This document shows, piece by piece, positions 11,104 through 18,308 of a stretch of DNA of 64,000 bases (position 1 is the first letter of the stretch; every line of letters starts with the position of its first letter). A program made the position numbers and the translations under genes. A model generated the notes under the pieces. That model was given only the letters and a program-made list of their open reading frames with translations. It was not told the DNA's origin and did no database searches. The DNA comes from Curvibacter sp. PAE-UM (GTDB taxonomy: Bacteria > Pseudomonadota > Gammaproteobacteria > Burkholderiales > Burkholderiaceae_C), in the NCBI RefSeq assembly GCF_001432305.1, contig NZ_KQ483358.1, positions 2,291,812 to 2,355,811 of the forward strand. The letters are read 5' to 3'.

Positions 11104-11876
11104 TGAACAACATGATGAGGTGGTGGCCCGTTTTCCTGCGCAACCTGCTGGTCTGGCGCAAGCTGGCCATTCCCAGCCTGGTGGGCAATATCGCCGAGCC
11201 GCTGATGTGGCTGGTGGCCTTCGGTTACGGCCTGGGGGCGCTGGTGGGCAGCGTGCCGCTCGATGGGAACCAGGTGCCCTACATCCTCTTCCTGGCCAGC
11301 GGCTCGATCTGCATGAGCGCCATGAACGCGGCCACCTTCGAGGCCCTGTACTCGGCCTTCTCGCGCATGCACGTGCAAAAGACCTGGGACAGCATCATGA
11401 ATGCGCCCGTGGCCCTGCGCGACGTGCTGCTGGCCGAGATGCTGTGGGCCGCCTTCAAGTCCTCCTTCACCGTCACCGCCATCCTGGGCGTGATGGTGGC
11501 GCTGGACATCAGCCGCAGCCCCATGCTGCTGCTGGCCTGGCCCATCCTGTTGCTGGCCGGCATCACCTTCAGCTGCCTGGCCCTGATCTTCAACGCCCTG
11601 GCCAAGGGTTACGACTTCTTCACCTACTACTTCACGCTGTTTCTCACGCCCATGATGTTCCTCAGCGGCGTGTTCTTCCCGCGCGACAACCTGCCGGTGG
11701 TGCTGCAGCATGTCTCGGCCTGGCTGCCGCTGACGCAGGCGGTGGAACTGGTGCGTCCGCTCTTCATGGGCCGCTGGCCCGCTGATGCGCTGCTGCACCT
11801 GGGCGTGCTGGCGCTTTATGCGCTGGTGGCCTGGTCCATCGCCCTGGCGCTCACGAAACGCCGTTTCCGCGGCTAG
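11103..11876 (+). CDS. ABC-2 type permease, NodJ-like
   Basis: The 257-residue membrane partner of the preceding ATPase. It has six predicted helices and the ABC-2 family features SGSICMSAMNAATFEALYSAFSRM and YYFTLFLTPMMFLSGVFFP. The ATG at 11103 overlaps the upstream TGA by one base, and GGAGG at 11091-11095 lies 7 nt before it. A GTG at 11100 is possible but less well spaced. With the ATPase it forms an exporter of unknown substrate; drug, lipid and polysaccharide export are all known in this family. Confidence 0.87.
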
Positions 11877-11889
11877 ACCGGGATCACCC

Positions 11890-12240
11890 ATGGCCTGGAT
11901 CATCACCAAATACCTGCTGACGGCCGCGCTGGTGGTGCTGGTCTCGGAGCTGGCCAAGCGCAGCGACCGCCTGGGCGGCCTGCTGGCGGCCCTGCCGCTG
12001 GTGACCGTGCTCACCCTGATCTGGCTTTACGTGGAAAAGCAGCCGCCGGACAAGATCGCCAACCACGCCTGGTACACCTTCTGGTACGTGCTGCCCACGC
12101 TGCCCATGTTCCTGGCCTTTCCGCTGCTGTTGCCGCGCCTGGGTTTCTGGCCCAGCCTGCTGGCCTGCGCCCTCATCACCGTGGCCTGTTTCGGCCTGCT
12201 GGCCTTGCTCTTGCGCCACTTCGGCATTGAGTTGCTCTAG
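11890..12240 (+). CDS. DUF3147 (GlpM-like) membrane protein
   Basis: A 116-residue protein with four predicted transmembrane helices (WIITKYLLTAALVVLVSELA, LGGLLAALPLVTVLTLIWLY, FWYVLPTLPMFLAFPLLL and the C-terminal LLACALITVACFGLLALLL). The pattern agrees with the DUF3147/GlpM family, whose role is not established. The start is ATG at 11890, 13 bp after the permease stop, so it may belong to the same operon. Its stop codon TAG lies inside the terminal inverted repeat of the structured element that follows, so the last codon and stop may have been contributed by that element. Confidence 0.8.
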   Translation: MAWIITKYLLTAALVVLVSELAKRSDRLGGLLAALPLVTVLTLIWLYVEKQPPDKIANHAWYTFWYVLPTLPMFLAFPLLLPRLGFWPSLLACALITVACFGLLALLLRHFGIELL

Positions 12241-12509
12241 GGCCTGTTCCCACTAATTTCTCAATTGCGAACGTGGTTAAAACCGCGCCAATCTAGGCGC
12301 GCGACGACGCCCAGGCTAATCGCCTGGGCTAGGAGTGCAACAACGAGTGGCGCGGTTTTAACCACGTTCCCTCCGGGTTGCGGCCAAAAAAGCCATGCGG
12401 GGTGTTGCGCGGACTGGCCGGGGGGTGACCCCGGCGGCGTCCACGCGCCTACCGCATGGCTTTTTTGATCCACAACGCATTTTGAGAAATTAGTGGGAAC
12501 AGGCCCTAG
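12237..12509 (+). repeat. 273-bp structured element with 28-bp perfect terminal inverted repeats (element E1)
   Basis: Bases 12237-12264 are the exact reverse complement of 12482-12509, both ending in CTAG. Inside are two further perfect stems: 12269-12290 with 12348-12369 (22 bp) and 12386-12400 with 12452-12466 (15 bp). Each encloses a smaller stem (GCCCAGGC 12309-12316 with 12322-12329; CCGGGG 12418-12423 with 12429-12434). The outermost CTAG could be a 4-bp target duplication or part of the repeat. No protein is encoded. The layout resembles a MITE, or a strongly folded RNA. Related in design to 41398-41669. Confidence 0.85.
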
Positions 12510-12539
12510 CCTCCCGCGCCCGGTGATGAATAATTTCCA

Positions 12540-12563
12540 CAGGGCGTGGAACAAAACGCCCTG
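12540..12563 (+). other. Short hairpin between E1 and the next gene
   Basis: CAGGGCGT (12540-12547) pairs with ACGCCCTG (12556-12563) around the loop GGAACAAA. No T-run follows on the plus strand, so an intrinsic terminator is not clearly supported. It could be a transcript-end stabiliser or a leader element of the gene starting at 12608. The rest of 12510-12607 shows nothing else I can name. Confidence 0.3.
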
Positions 12564-12607
12564 AACTGCTAGAGTGGCCTTCATTCACCGAACGCAGAAA
12601 GCACACC

Positions 12608-12799
12608 TTGGTAACACCCAATTACGGATACGAAAAACGCCAGAAAGAGCTGGCCAAGAAGCGCAAGAAGGAAGACAAGCTCAAGGAAAAAGCCCAGCGC
12701 AAGCTCGGCGGTCCGGTGGGCGAAGAGGGCGCGCCTGAAGAGGGTGGCGACACACCAGAAGCCGACGCCTCTGCAACCGGGGACACCCCCCAGCCATGA
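12608..12799 (+). CDS. Small Lys/Glu-rich conserved protein
   Basis: A 63-residue, strongly charged protein. Residues 1-35 are basic and helical (YEKRQKELAKKRKKEDKLKEK) and the C-terminal half is acidic with Gly, Glu, Pro and Ala. I recall similar short proteins beginning MVTPNYGYEKRQKELAKKRKKE in Burkholderiales, function unknown. The start is a TTG at 12608 (GAAAG about 9 nt upstream), since no ATG precedes the conserved part. Its stop overlaps the ATG of the lipoprotein gene, so the two are translationally coupled. Confidence 0.65.
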   Translation: MVTPNYGYEKRQKELAKKRKKEDKLKEKAQRKLGGPVGEEGAPEEGGDTPEADASATGDTPQP

Positions 12800-13419
12800 A
12801 GTGGCTGTCGGTCATGGCAGGGCTGCTGGTCCTGCTTTGCGGCTGTGCGGCCCCGGACAAGTCATCTGTCGCCGGGCAGCCCAGTGAGACGGTGGCGAGC
12901 ACCACGGCGGACGTGACCGGCAAGGTGGGCAGCATGGCCAAAGACTCCGGCTCCAGCCTGGTGCAGAAAGCCAGCCAGCCGCTGAACGACCTCAACCTGC
13001 TGGAGAACCGCATTCCCGCCGTGCTGACGGCCGCCGCGCAAAAGGGCCCTTATGCCGCGCCTGCCGATGCCTCCTGTGCGGCCTTGCGGACCGAGCTGGA
13101 TGAACTGGACGCCGCCCTGGGGCCCGACATCGATGCCCCCGCGGTTCCCGGGAGCGATCCGAGCCTGGTGGTGAAGGCGGTGGGTTATGTGGGCCAGAAG
13201 GCCGTGGACTCGGTGTCGACCACGGTGAACACGGTGGTCGATGGCGTGCTGCCCTTGCGCAGCTGGGTGCGCAAGCTCAGCGGGGCCGAACGTTATTCCG
13301 ACGAGGTGGCGGCCGCGGTTTCTGCCGGCCGGATCCGGCGGCCCTTCCTCAAGGGCTGGGCCCGGGGCGCTGCTTGTGCGTCACCGTCTGTCCAGAGCGT
13401 CGGGAAAACGACGCCCTGA
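12796..13419 (+). CDS. Predicted lipoprotein, unknown function
   Basis: A 207-residue protein with a lipoprotein signal peptide ending LVLLCGC, so Cys17 is the likely lipidation site. Mature residues +2 and +3 are Ala-Ala, which favours outer-membrane sorting. The body has no domain I recognise. It contains two amphipathic helical stretches (KVGSMAKDSGSSLVQKASQPLNDL and LVVKAVGYVGQKAVDSVSTTVNTVVDG) and a basic C-terminal segment. The start ATG at 12796 overlaps the upstream TGA (ATGA). It ends 34 bp before the convergent mnmH. Confidence 0.7.
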   Translation: MKWLSVMAGLLVLLCGCAAPDKSSVAGQPSETVASTTADVTGKVGSMAKDSGSSLVQKASQPLNDLNLLENRIPAVLTAAAQKGPYAAPADASCAALRTELDELDAALGPDIDAPAVPGSDPSLVVKAVGYVGQKAVDSVSTTVNTVVDGVLPLRSWVRKLSGAERYSDEVAAAVSAGRIRRPFLKGWARGAACASPSVQSVGKTTP

Positions 13420-13453
13420 ATCCGTGACGGCTGCCTGAGCCGCTCGCCGAGTC

Positions 13454-14515
13454 TCAGGCCCCGTCGGCGACCAGTTCCTGCGCCAGCGCCTGCATGGCCG
13501 CCACCGAGCGGTCCTTGGGCTGGATGTCCTGCGCGCTGCCGAACTGCTTGAAGTTGCGCGCCATGGACTGCCGGTAGACCGGGTCGTAGTGCGTGAGCAG
13601 CAGGTCGCGCACCACCTCTTCGATGTGGCCGCTGCGCACCGCCTGCTTCCAGCCGTCCACCACCTGCTTGCCCTTGAGTTCGGTCAGCGCGTCCAGGCGC
13701 TCGCAGAAGGCCTCGCCGTCCTGGACGAAGAAGTCGTAGTCCTCCAGCAGCAGGGCCACGCGTTCCTCGTCGGGCAGCAGCAGGTTCAGGCAGGGGCCGG
13801 CGCGCATGGCCTCGATCAGCGCGGCCGGCACGGCCACGTTGCCCACCTTTTTGCTTTCGCTCTCCACGTAGACGGGGCGCTTGGGGTCGAAGCGGCGCAG
13901 CGCGTCCCAGATGCGGGTGTCGAATTCCTTTTGTGTGGGCTGGGCCACGCCGGGTATGGCACCCAGCACCGAACTGCGGTGGTTGGCCAGCGCCTCCAGG
14001 TCCAGCACCTGGGCGCCGGCGGCCTGCAGGGCCTGCAGCAGCCGCGTCTTGCCCGAGCCCGTGGTGCCGCAGACCACGCGCCAGTCGAACATGGGGGCCA
14101 GGCGCGGGATGTCCAGCAGCAGGGCTGCGCGGAAAGCCTTGTAACCACCTTCGATGATGGTCACACGAAAACCGATCTCGCTGAGGATCAGGCTCAGCGA
14201 GCCGCTGCGCTTACCGCCGCGCCAGCAATAGGTGAGCGGTTTCCAGTCCTTGGGTTTGTCGATCACTTCTCGTTCGATGTGCGCCGCGATATTGCGCGCG
14301 GCCAGGGCCCCTCCGCGTTTCTTGGCTTCGAAGGCATTGACCTGCTTGTAGAGCGTGCCGATGTCGTGGCGCTGCTGGTTGTCCAGCGTGGGCCAGTTCA
14401 CGGCACCGGGCAGGTGGTCTTCGGCGTATTCGTTTTCGCTGCGCGCGTCGATGACGGTGTCGAAGGTGTCGAGCTGGCGCAGGGCGTCTTCGGCGCTGAT
14501 CGTGAACAAGGGCAT
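13454..14515 (-). CDS. mnmH: tRNA 2-selenouridine/geranyl-2-thiouridine synthase MnmH
   Basis: MnmH (SelU/YbbB) replaces sulfur with selenium in wobble 2-thiouridine of some tRNAs via a geranylated intermediate. The 353-residue protein has an N-terminal rhodanese domain with the active-site cysteine Cys97 in YCWRGGKRSGS, then a P-loop domain with GTTGSGKT at about 150-157. Selenium donor use implies selenophosphate synthetase (SelD), not seen in this window. The start ATG overlaps the tesA stop by one base (TGATG), so tesA and mnmH form one leftward operon. Confidence 0.92.
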   Translation of the reverse strand: MPLFTISAEDALRQLDTFDTVIDARSENEYAEDHLPGAVNWPTLDNQQRHDIGTLYKQVNAFEAKKRGGALAARNIAAHIEREVIDKPKDWKPLTYCWRGGKRSGSLSLILSEIGFRVTIIEGGYKAFRAALLLDIPRLAPMFDWRVVCGTTGSGKTRLLQALQAAGAQVLDLEALANHRSSVLGAIPGVAQPTQKEFDTRIWDALRRFDPKRPVYVESESKKVGNVAVPAALIEAMRAGPCLNLLLPDEERVALLLEDYDFFVQDGEAFCERLDALTELKGKQVVDGWKQAVRSGHIEEVVRDLLLTHYDPVYRQSMARNFKQFGSAQDIQPKDRSVAAMQALAQELVADGA

Positions 14516-15150
14516 CAGAGAATCTTTTTCAACTCAGGCCAGACGTTGTCCAGCATCAGGGGCTGGGCTTCGCTGGTGGGGTGGATGCGGTCGCTCTGGA
14601 ACAGGCGCTGGGCGTCGGGGATGTCGGCCACGCCTTTGAGGAAAAAGGGCAGCAGGGCCACCTTTTCGCTGCGCGCTACCTGCTGGAAGAGCCCGGCAAA
14701 ACGGCGCCCGTAGTCGGCGCCGTAATTGGGCGGCATCTGCATGCCCAGCAGCAGCACGCGGGCGCCGGCTTTTTTCGACTGCTGGGTCATCCATTCGAGG
14801 TTGGCGCGCGTGGCGTCCAGCGCCAAGCCGCGCAGCGCGTCGTTGCCGCCGAGTTCGATGATCACGTGCGTGGGCTGGTGCTGGGCCAGCAGGGCGGCCA
14901 GGCGCGAACGCCCGCCGAAGGTGGTTTCGCCGCTGATGCTGGCGTTGACCACGCGCACCGCCTGCTTCTCCGCGGCCAGGCGCTGCTCCAGCAGGGCTAC
15001 CCAGCCGCTGCCGCGTGGCAGGCCGTATTCGGCACTCAGCGAATCCCCGAGCACCAGTACCGTGCGGGGTGTGGCCGCCTGGGATAACCCCAGGAAACCG
15101 CCCAGCAGGGCGAGCGCGATACAGTAGCGACGCAAGAAAGAAAACTTCAT
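14515..15150 (-). CDS. tesA: Periplasmic SGNH esterase/thioesterase I (TesA-type arylesterase)
   Basis: A 211-residue secreted GDSL/SGNH hydrolase. A signal peptide covers about residues 1-25 (ending LSQAA). Block I is VLGDSLSAEYGL (catalytic Ser), block III is GGNDALRG, and the C-terminal DRIHPT gives the Asp/His pair. E. coli TesA has thioesterase, arylesterase, protease and lysophospholipase L1 activity; the natural substrate here is unknown. Its ATG (complement 15148-15150) overlaps the ATG of the divergent ATPase gene by two bases. A longer frame starting further right would run through that gene and is rejected. Confidence 0.9.
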   Translation of the reverse strand: MKFSFLRRYCIALALLGGFLGLSQAATPRTVLVLGDSLSAEYGLPRGSGWVALLEQRLAAEKQAVRVVNASISGETTFGGRSRLAALLAQHQPTHVIIELGGNDALRGLALDATRANLEWMTQQSKKAGARVLLLGMQMPPNYGADYGRRFAGLFQQVARSEKVALLPFFLKGVADIPDAQRLFQSDRIHPTSEAQPLMLDNVWPELKKIL

Positions 15151-15820
15151 GTCCGAACCCATCATTTCCGTGGAACACGTGCTCAAGTCGGTCACCGACT
15201 CAACCGGCACGCTCGATATTTTGCGCGATATCCATTTCAGCGTCCCGCCGCGCCAGACCCTGGCCATCGTCGGCGCCTCGGGTTCGGGCAAGAGCACGCT
15301 GCTGTCCATCATGGCTGGGCTGGACACACCCTCAAGCGGCACCGTGCGCCTGGACGGGCAGGACATGTTCGCCCTGAACGAAGACGAGCGTGCCGCGCTG
15401 CGCGCGCAGAAGCTGGGTTTTGTGTTCCAGAGCTTCCAGCTGCTGGGCCACCTGACCGCGCTGGAAAACGTGATGCTCCCGCTGGAACTGGCCGGCCGCA
15501 AGGACGCCCGCAAGGCCGCCACCGAGATGCTGGATCGCGTGGGGCTGGGCCAGCGCCTGGGCCACTACCCCAAGGTTTTGAGCGGCGGCGAGCAGCAGCG
15601 CGTGGCTCTTGCGCGGGCCTTTGTCGTGCAGCCCGCCGTGCTGCTGGCGGATGAACCTACCGGTAGCCTGGATTACGCGACGGGGGAGACCGTGATGGAA
15701 CTGATGTTTGCGCTGAACCGCGAGCAGGGCACGACCCTGGTGCTGGTGACGCATGACACGGGGATTGCGCAGCGATGTGAGCGACGGATCACGATTGAGG
15801 CGGGGAAGGCGAGTGGGTGA
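15149..15820 (+). CDS. ABC transporter ATPase, YbbA/LolD-like
   Basis: A 223-residue ABC ATPase of the MacB/LolD/YbbA class with Walker [13 protein letters not shown]-loop VFQSFQLL, signature [14 protein letters not shown], Walker [12 protein letters not shown] and H-loop VLVTHDT. In many proteobacteria the YbbA ATPase is divergent from tesA, as here, and is followed by a large FtsX-like permease (YbbP). No permease gene follows here: the next gene is an unrelated protease. The ATPase is therefore an orphan in this window, and its partner must be elsewhere or lost. Confidence 0.88.
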   Translation: MSEPIISVEHVLKSVTDSTGTLDILRDIHFSVPPRQTLAIVGASGSGKSTLLSIMAGLDTPSSGTVRLDGQDMFALNEDERAALRAQKLGFVFQSFQLLGHLTALENVMLPLELAGRKDARKAATEMLDRVGLGQRLGHYPKVLSGGEQQRVALARAFVVQPAVLLADEPTGSLDYATGETVMELMFALNREQGTTLVLVTHDTGIAQRCERRITIEAGKASG

Positions 15821-15962
15821 CGTTGGCCGGTATGCCTGATCAAGAGAGGCCTGGTTGCCTGGTTTTTATGCTTTAGGCGGCAGCCCCAGTGGGGTGATTG
15901 AGACAGAGCGGGGATCTTAATATCCGTCTTATGCGTTCATAACTCTAGATGGAGCGGTTGCG

Positions 15963-16700
15963 ATGACCGAACAACAAGTTCAATGGGCTGAGTGGGCGCA
16001 GATCACCAGTGTTCCGTTGCGCCAGGAAAACGAGGTTGGTGAAGTCATCGCCGCCGCCAGCGGCTGTCTCATCCAGTACAGGAACCGTCGTTTTTTGTTG
16101 ACGGCCGCTCATGCCGTGCCTGGGGCACACTGGGCAATCTTGCTTGGATTCAATGCTGCGGCTAACCTCTTCGAGGTATACAGACTGCGTGGGTTTAACG
16201 CAGTAGCGGTAACAAAGCGACAGTGGGTTGAATTACGAGATATAGATTTTTGTTTTGAAGAGGTAGGACCTGATGTCGATCCTGTTTTTGAGCACAGGAC
16301 TCCCATGGGAGTGTTCTCAGAAAAACGTCTACGGCATGTGTTTACGACCGATTTGACGACGTCACCACGCGCTGGACAGATGTATGCTTTCTCCGGGGAG
16401 ATTAAGGCCGAACGCCATGGGCCGGATTGGGTTTCAACGTCTGTGACATATCCGGGGTTGCGTTATACGAACTCCAATGGCGAGTTCCATACCTTCCAGA
16501 TTCCCGTGCCACATCCTGGCCACGAATCGTTCAAAGGGTGCAGCGGTGCACCAATCGTCGGTGAAGACCGGGATGCTGTTGCCCTTGTGCTCACAGGCGA
16601 TGAGAAAGAAAACACTATCACGGGCATCTCGCTGTCTTTTGTGAAGCCCACACTTGACCTGTACTGCGCTTCGGTCCCGTCTCCATACCCTGCTAGTTAA
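15963..16700 (+). CDS. Trypsin-like serine peptidase fold protein, low-GC accessory gene
   Basis: A 245-residue protein with a chymotrypsin-type catalytic triad pattern: His50 in FLLTAAHAV, Asp93 (or Asp95) in LRDIDF, and Ser194 in KGCSGAPIVG. It has no signal peptide and no transmembrane segment, so it should be cytoplasmic. Base composition is visibly poorer in GC than every neighbour, with many TTT, AGA and ATA codons, and its flanks (15821-15962, 16701-16868) are also AT-richer, suggesting transfer. No partner gene is adjacent. Cytoplasmic trypsin-like domains occur in some phage-defence and signalling proteins, but a function cannot be assigned here. Confidence 0.75.
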   Translation: MTEQQVQWAEWAQITSVPLRQENEVGEVIAAASGCLIQYRNRRFLLTAAHAVPGAHWAILLGFNAAANLFEVYRLRGFNAVAVTKRQWVELRDIDFCFEEVGPDVDPVFEHRTPMGVFSEKRLRHVFTTDLTTSPRAGQMYAFSGEIKAERHGPDWVSTSVTYPGLRYTNSNGEFHTFQIPVPHPGHESFKGCSGAPIVGEDRDAVALVLTGDEKENTITGISLSFVKPTLDLYCASVPSPYPAS

Positions 16701-16782
16701 CTTTTCCGAGTGTGTGTTTGGTACCTCTCTCGTTGTAGGTACGCGACCCGATATCAAAAGCACCAAATGAAAATTCAAAGCA

Positions 16783-16804
16783 CCCCGTTCCGTCTGACGG
16801 GGTA
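16783..16804 (+). other. Small hairpin upstream of rlmB
   Basis: In the AT-rich gap after the protease gene, ACCCCGT and ACGGGGT flank the loop TCCGTCTG and form a 7-bp stem. No T-run follows. It may be the 3' end signal of the protease gene or part of the rlmB leader. Confidence 0.3.
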
Positions 16805-16868
16805 GGGGTCGGGGGAGCAAGTGGAGAGACGCTCTTCGGCGGCGAGTAGGAGCAGGGATAATCCCCCC

Positions 16869-17603
16869 ATGTCCTCCCCCAAAGTCCTGTTCGGCTTCCA
16901 CGCCGTGGGCGTGCGCCTGAAGACGGCGCCGCAATCCATCATCGAGATCTATTTCGAGCCGACCCGGCGCGACGCGCGCATGCGCCAGTTCCTGGAAAAG
17001 GCCAAGGAAGCCAATGTGCGCCTGATCGAGGCCGACGGCCTGCGCCTGGCCAAGCTGGCGGGCAGCCATGGCCACCAGGGTGTGGCTGCGCGGGTGGAGC
17101 CCCTGGCCCAGATCAATTCCCTGGACGACCTGCTGGACGCGCTGACCGAGCCGCCCCTGCTGCTGGTGCTCGACGGCGTGACCGACCCGCACAATCTGGG
17201 CGCCTGCCTGCGCGTGGCCGACGGGGCCGGGGCGCATGCGGTGATCGCGCCCAAGGACCATGCGGTGGGCGTCAACGCCACCGTGGCCAAGGTGGCCAGC
17301 GGCGCGGCCGAGACCGTGCCCTATTTCATGGTGACCAACCTGGCGCGCACCCTGGGCGAGCTGAAGGAACGCAATATCTGGTGCATCGGCACCAGCGACG
17401 ATGCGCCCAAGACCATCTACCAGGTGGACCTCAAGGGCCCCACGGCCCTGGTGCTGGGTGCCGAAGGCGAGGGCATGCGGCAACTGACGCGCAAGACCTG
17501 CGACGAACTGGTGGGCATACCGATGAAGGGCGCGGTGGAAAGCCTGAACGTCTCGGTGGCCAGCGGGGTGTGCCTGTACGAAGCCTTGCGGCAACGCGGC
17601 TGA
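16869..17603 (+). CDS. rlmB: 23S rRNA (guanosine-2'-O-)-methyltransferase RlmB
   Basis: RlmB methylates the 2'-OH of G2251 in 23S rRNA. The 244-residue protein has an N-terminal substrate-binding domain ([18 protein letters not shown]) and a C-terminal SPOUT/TrmH knot domain with motif 1 [27 protein letters not shown], motif 2 [11 protein letters not shown] and motif 3 [27 protein letters not shown]. The start is ATG at 16869. A frame opening at 16821 adds 16 unlikely residues. It is followed by a good terminator hairpin. Confidence 0.94.
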   Translation: MSSPKVLFGFHAVGVRLKTAPQSIIEIYFEPTRRDARMRQFLEKAKEANVRLIEADGLRLAKLAGSHGHQGVAARVEPLAQINSLDDLLDALTEPPLLLVLDGVTDPHNLGACLRVADGAGAHAVIAPKDHAVGVNATVAKVASGAAETVPYFMVTNLARTLGELKERNIWCIGTSDDAPKTIYQVDLKGPTALVLGAEGEGMRQLTRKTCDELVGIPMKGAVESLNVSVASGVCLYEALRQRG

Positions 17604-17626
17604 TCGCCTACGCACTCACCAAACAA

Positions 17627-17650
17627 AACGGCCCTCTGAGGGCCGTTGTT
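17627..17650 (+). terminator. Rho-independent-type terminator after rlmB
   Basis: AACGGCCCT (17627-17635) pairs perfectly with AGGGCCGTT (17639-17647) around a 3-nt loop CTG, followed by GTTGTTG. Adenines precede the stem, so on the minus strand it is followed by a T-rich run (GTTTTGTTT) and could also end the convergent small-protein operon. A bidirectional terminator fits the position between rlmB and the leftward gene ending at 17667. Confidence 0.7.
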
Positions 17651-17666
17651 GTTGATGGGGGCCGGT

Positions 17667-17954
17667 TCAGGCCGTGACGTCGAGGACCGTGCCGCTGAGC
17701 TGGCTCAGGGTGTTGATGCGTTTGCGTGTGCCGCCGTTGTTGTTGTCACTGCGCGGGGGCTGGTTTTCCAGGCCGCGCACCTTGTCGTCGGCGCTGGCCG
17801 ATTCCTGGCGCGCCACGGCCGCCTGCTGCTCCAGCTGGCTCACCCGGTTGGCGGCCTGCGCGGCCTCGCGCCGGGCCATCTGCAGCTGGGCCTGGTACTG
17901 GCTCAGCTGGGCCCGCGCACCGGGCGTGCTGCCGTTGATGGACTGCATGGCCAT
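17667..17954 (-). CDS. Small coiled-coil protein, unknown function
   Basis: A 95-residue protein from ATG (complement of 17952-17954). Residues about 11-62 are helical and Gln/Ala/Arg-rich with heptad-like spacing (LSQYQAQLQMARREAAQAANRVSQLEQQ), suggesting a coiled coil. The C-terminal part is polar (SDNNNGGTRKR) and ends TVLDVTA. A GAGGAG at 17967-17972 lies 12 nt upstream; a GTG at 17960 is only 6 nt away and is an alternative start. I do not recognise a family. It follows the 68-residue gene by 16 bp and probably shares its transcript. Confidence 0.6.
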   Translation of the reverse strand: MAMQSINGSTPGARAQLSQYQAQLQMARREAAQAANRVSQLEQQAAVARQESASADDKVRGLENQPPRSDNNNGGTRKRINTLSQLSGTVLDVTA

Positions 17955-17970
17955 GACCACGATGGTCTCC

Positions 17971-18177
17971 TCAGGCCTTTTCGTTGACGAGGCGGCCGGT
18001 GGTCTGGCCCTGGGTGTTGACCACGGGCGCCTTGGGTTTGTTGCTATCTTCCTGGCGCTGGGCGCGTTGCTGGATCTGCTCCTGCTCGGCACGGTATTCC
18101 GCGGCGCGGTTGCGCTCCGGGGCACGCGGCTTGGGCGGGGCGGAAACGCTGCTGGTGGAGGAGGTGACTTCGGCCAT
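17971..18177 (-). CDS. Small Ala/Glu/Gln-rich protein, unknown function
   Basis: A 68-residue protein from ATG (complement of 18175-18177). The first 20 residues are Ser/Pro-rich, residues 20-45 are a charged helix (ERNRAAEYRAEQEQIQQRAQRQEDS), and the end is polar. Codon choice and strong third-position GC match real genes here, and CGGAG lies about 9 nt upstream of the start. No family is recognised. Together with the 95-residue protein it forms a small two-gene leftward unit between two convergent or divergent housekeeping blocks. Confidence 0.55.
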   Translation of the reverse strand: MAEVTSSTSSVSAPPKPRAPERNRAAEYRAEQEQIQQRAQRQEDSNKPKAPVVNTQGQTTGRLVNEKA

Positions 18178-18308
18178 GGGGAACTCCGGGGGAACAAGTG
18201 CCTAAATCTTAGTCACATGCCGGCCCCTGTCAACCGCCTTCCGCCCGGCGGTCCTGTCATGGGCACATGGCATGATGGCCGCGACCTGATCACTGTCTTT
18301 GCCCCGCC

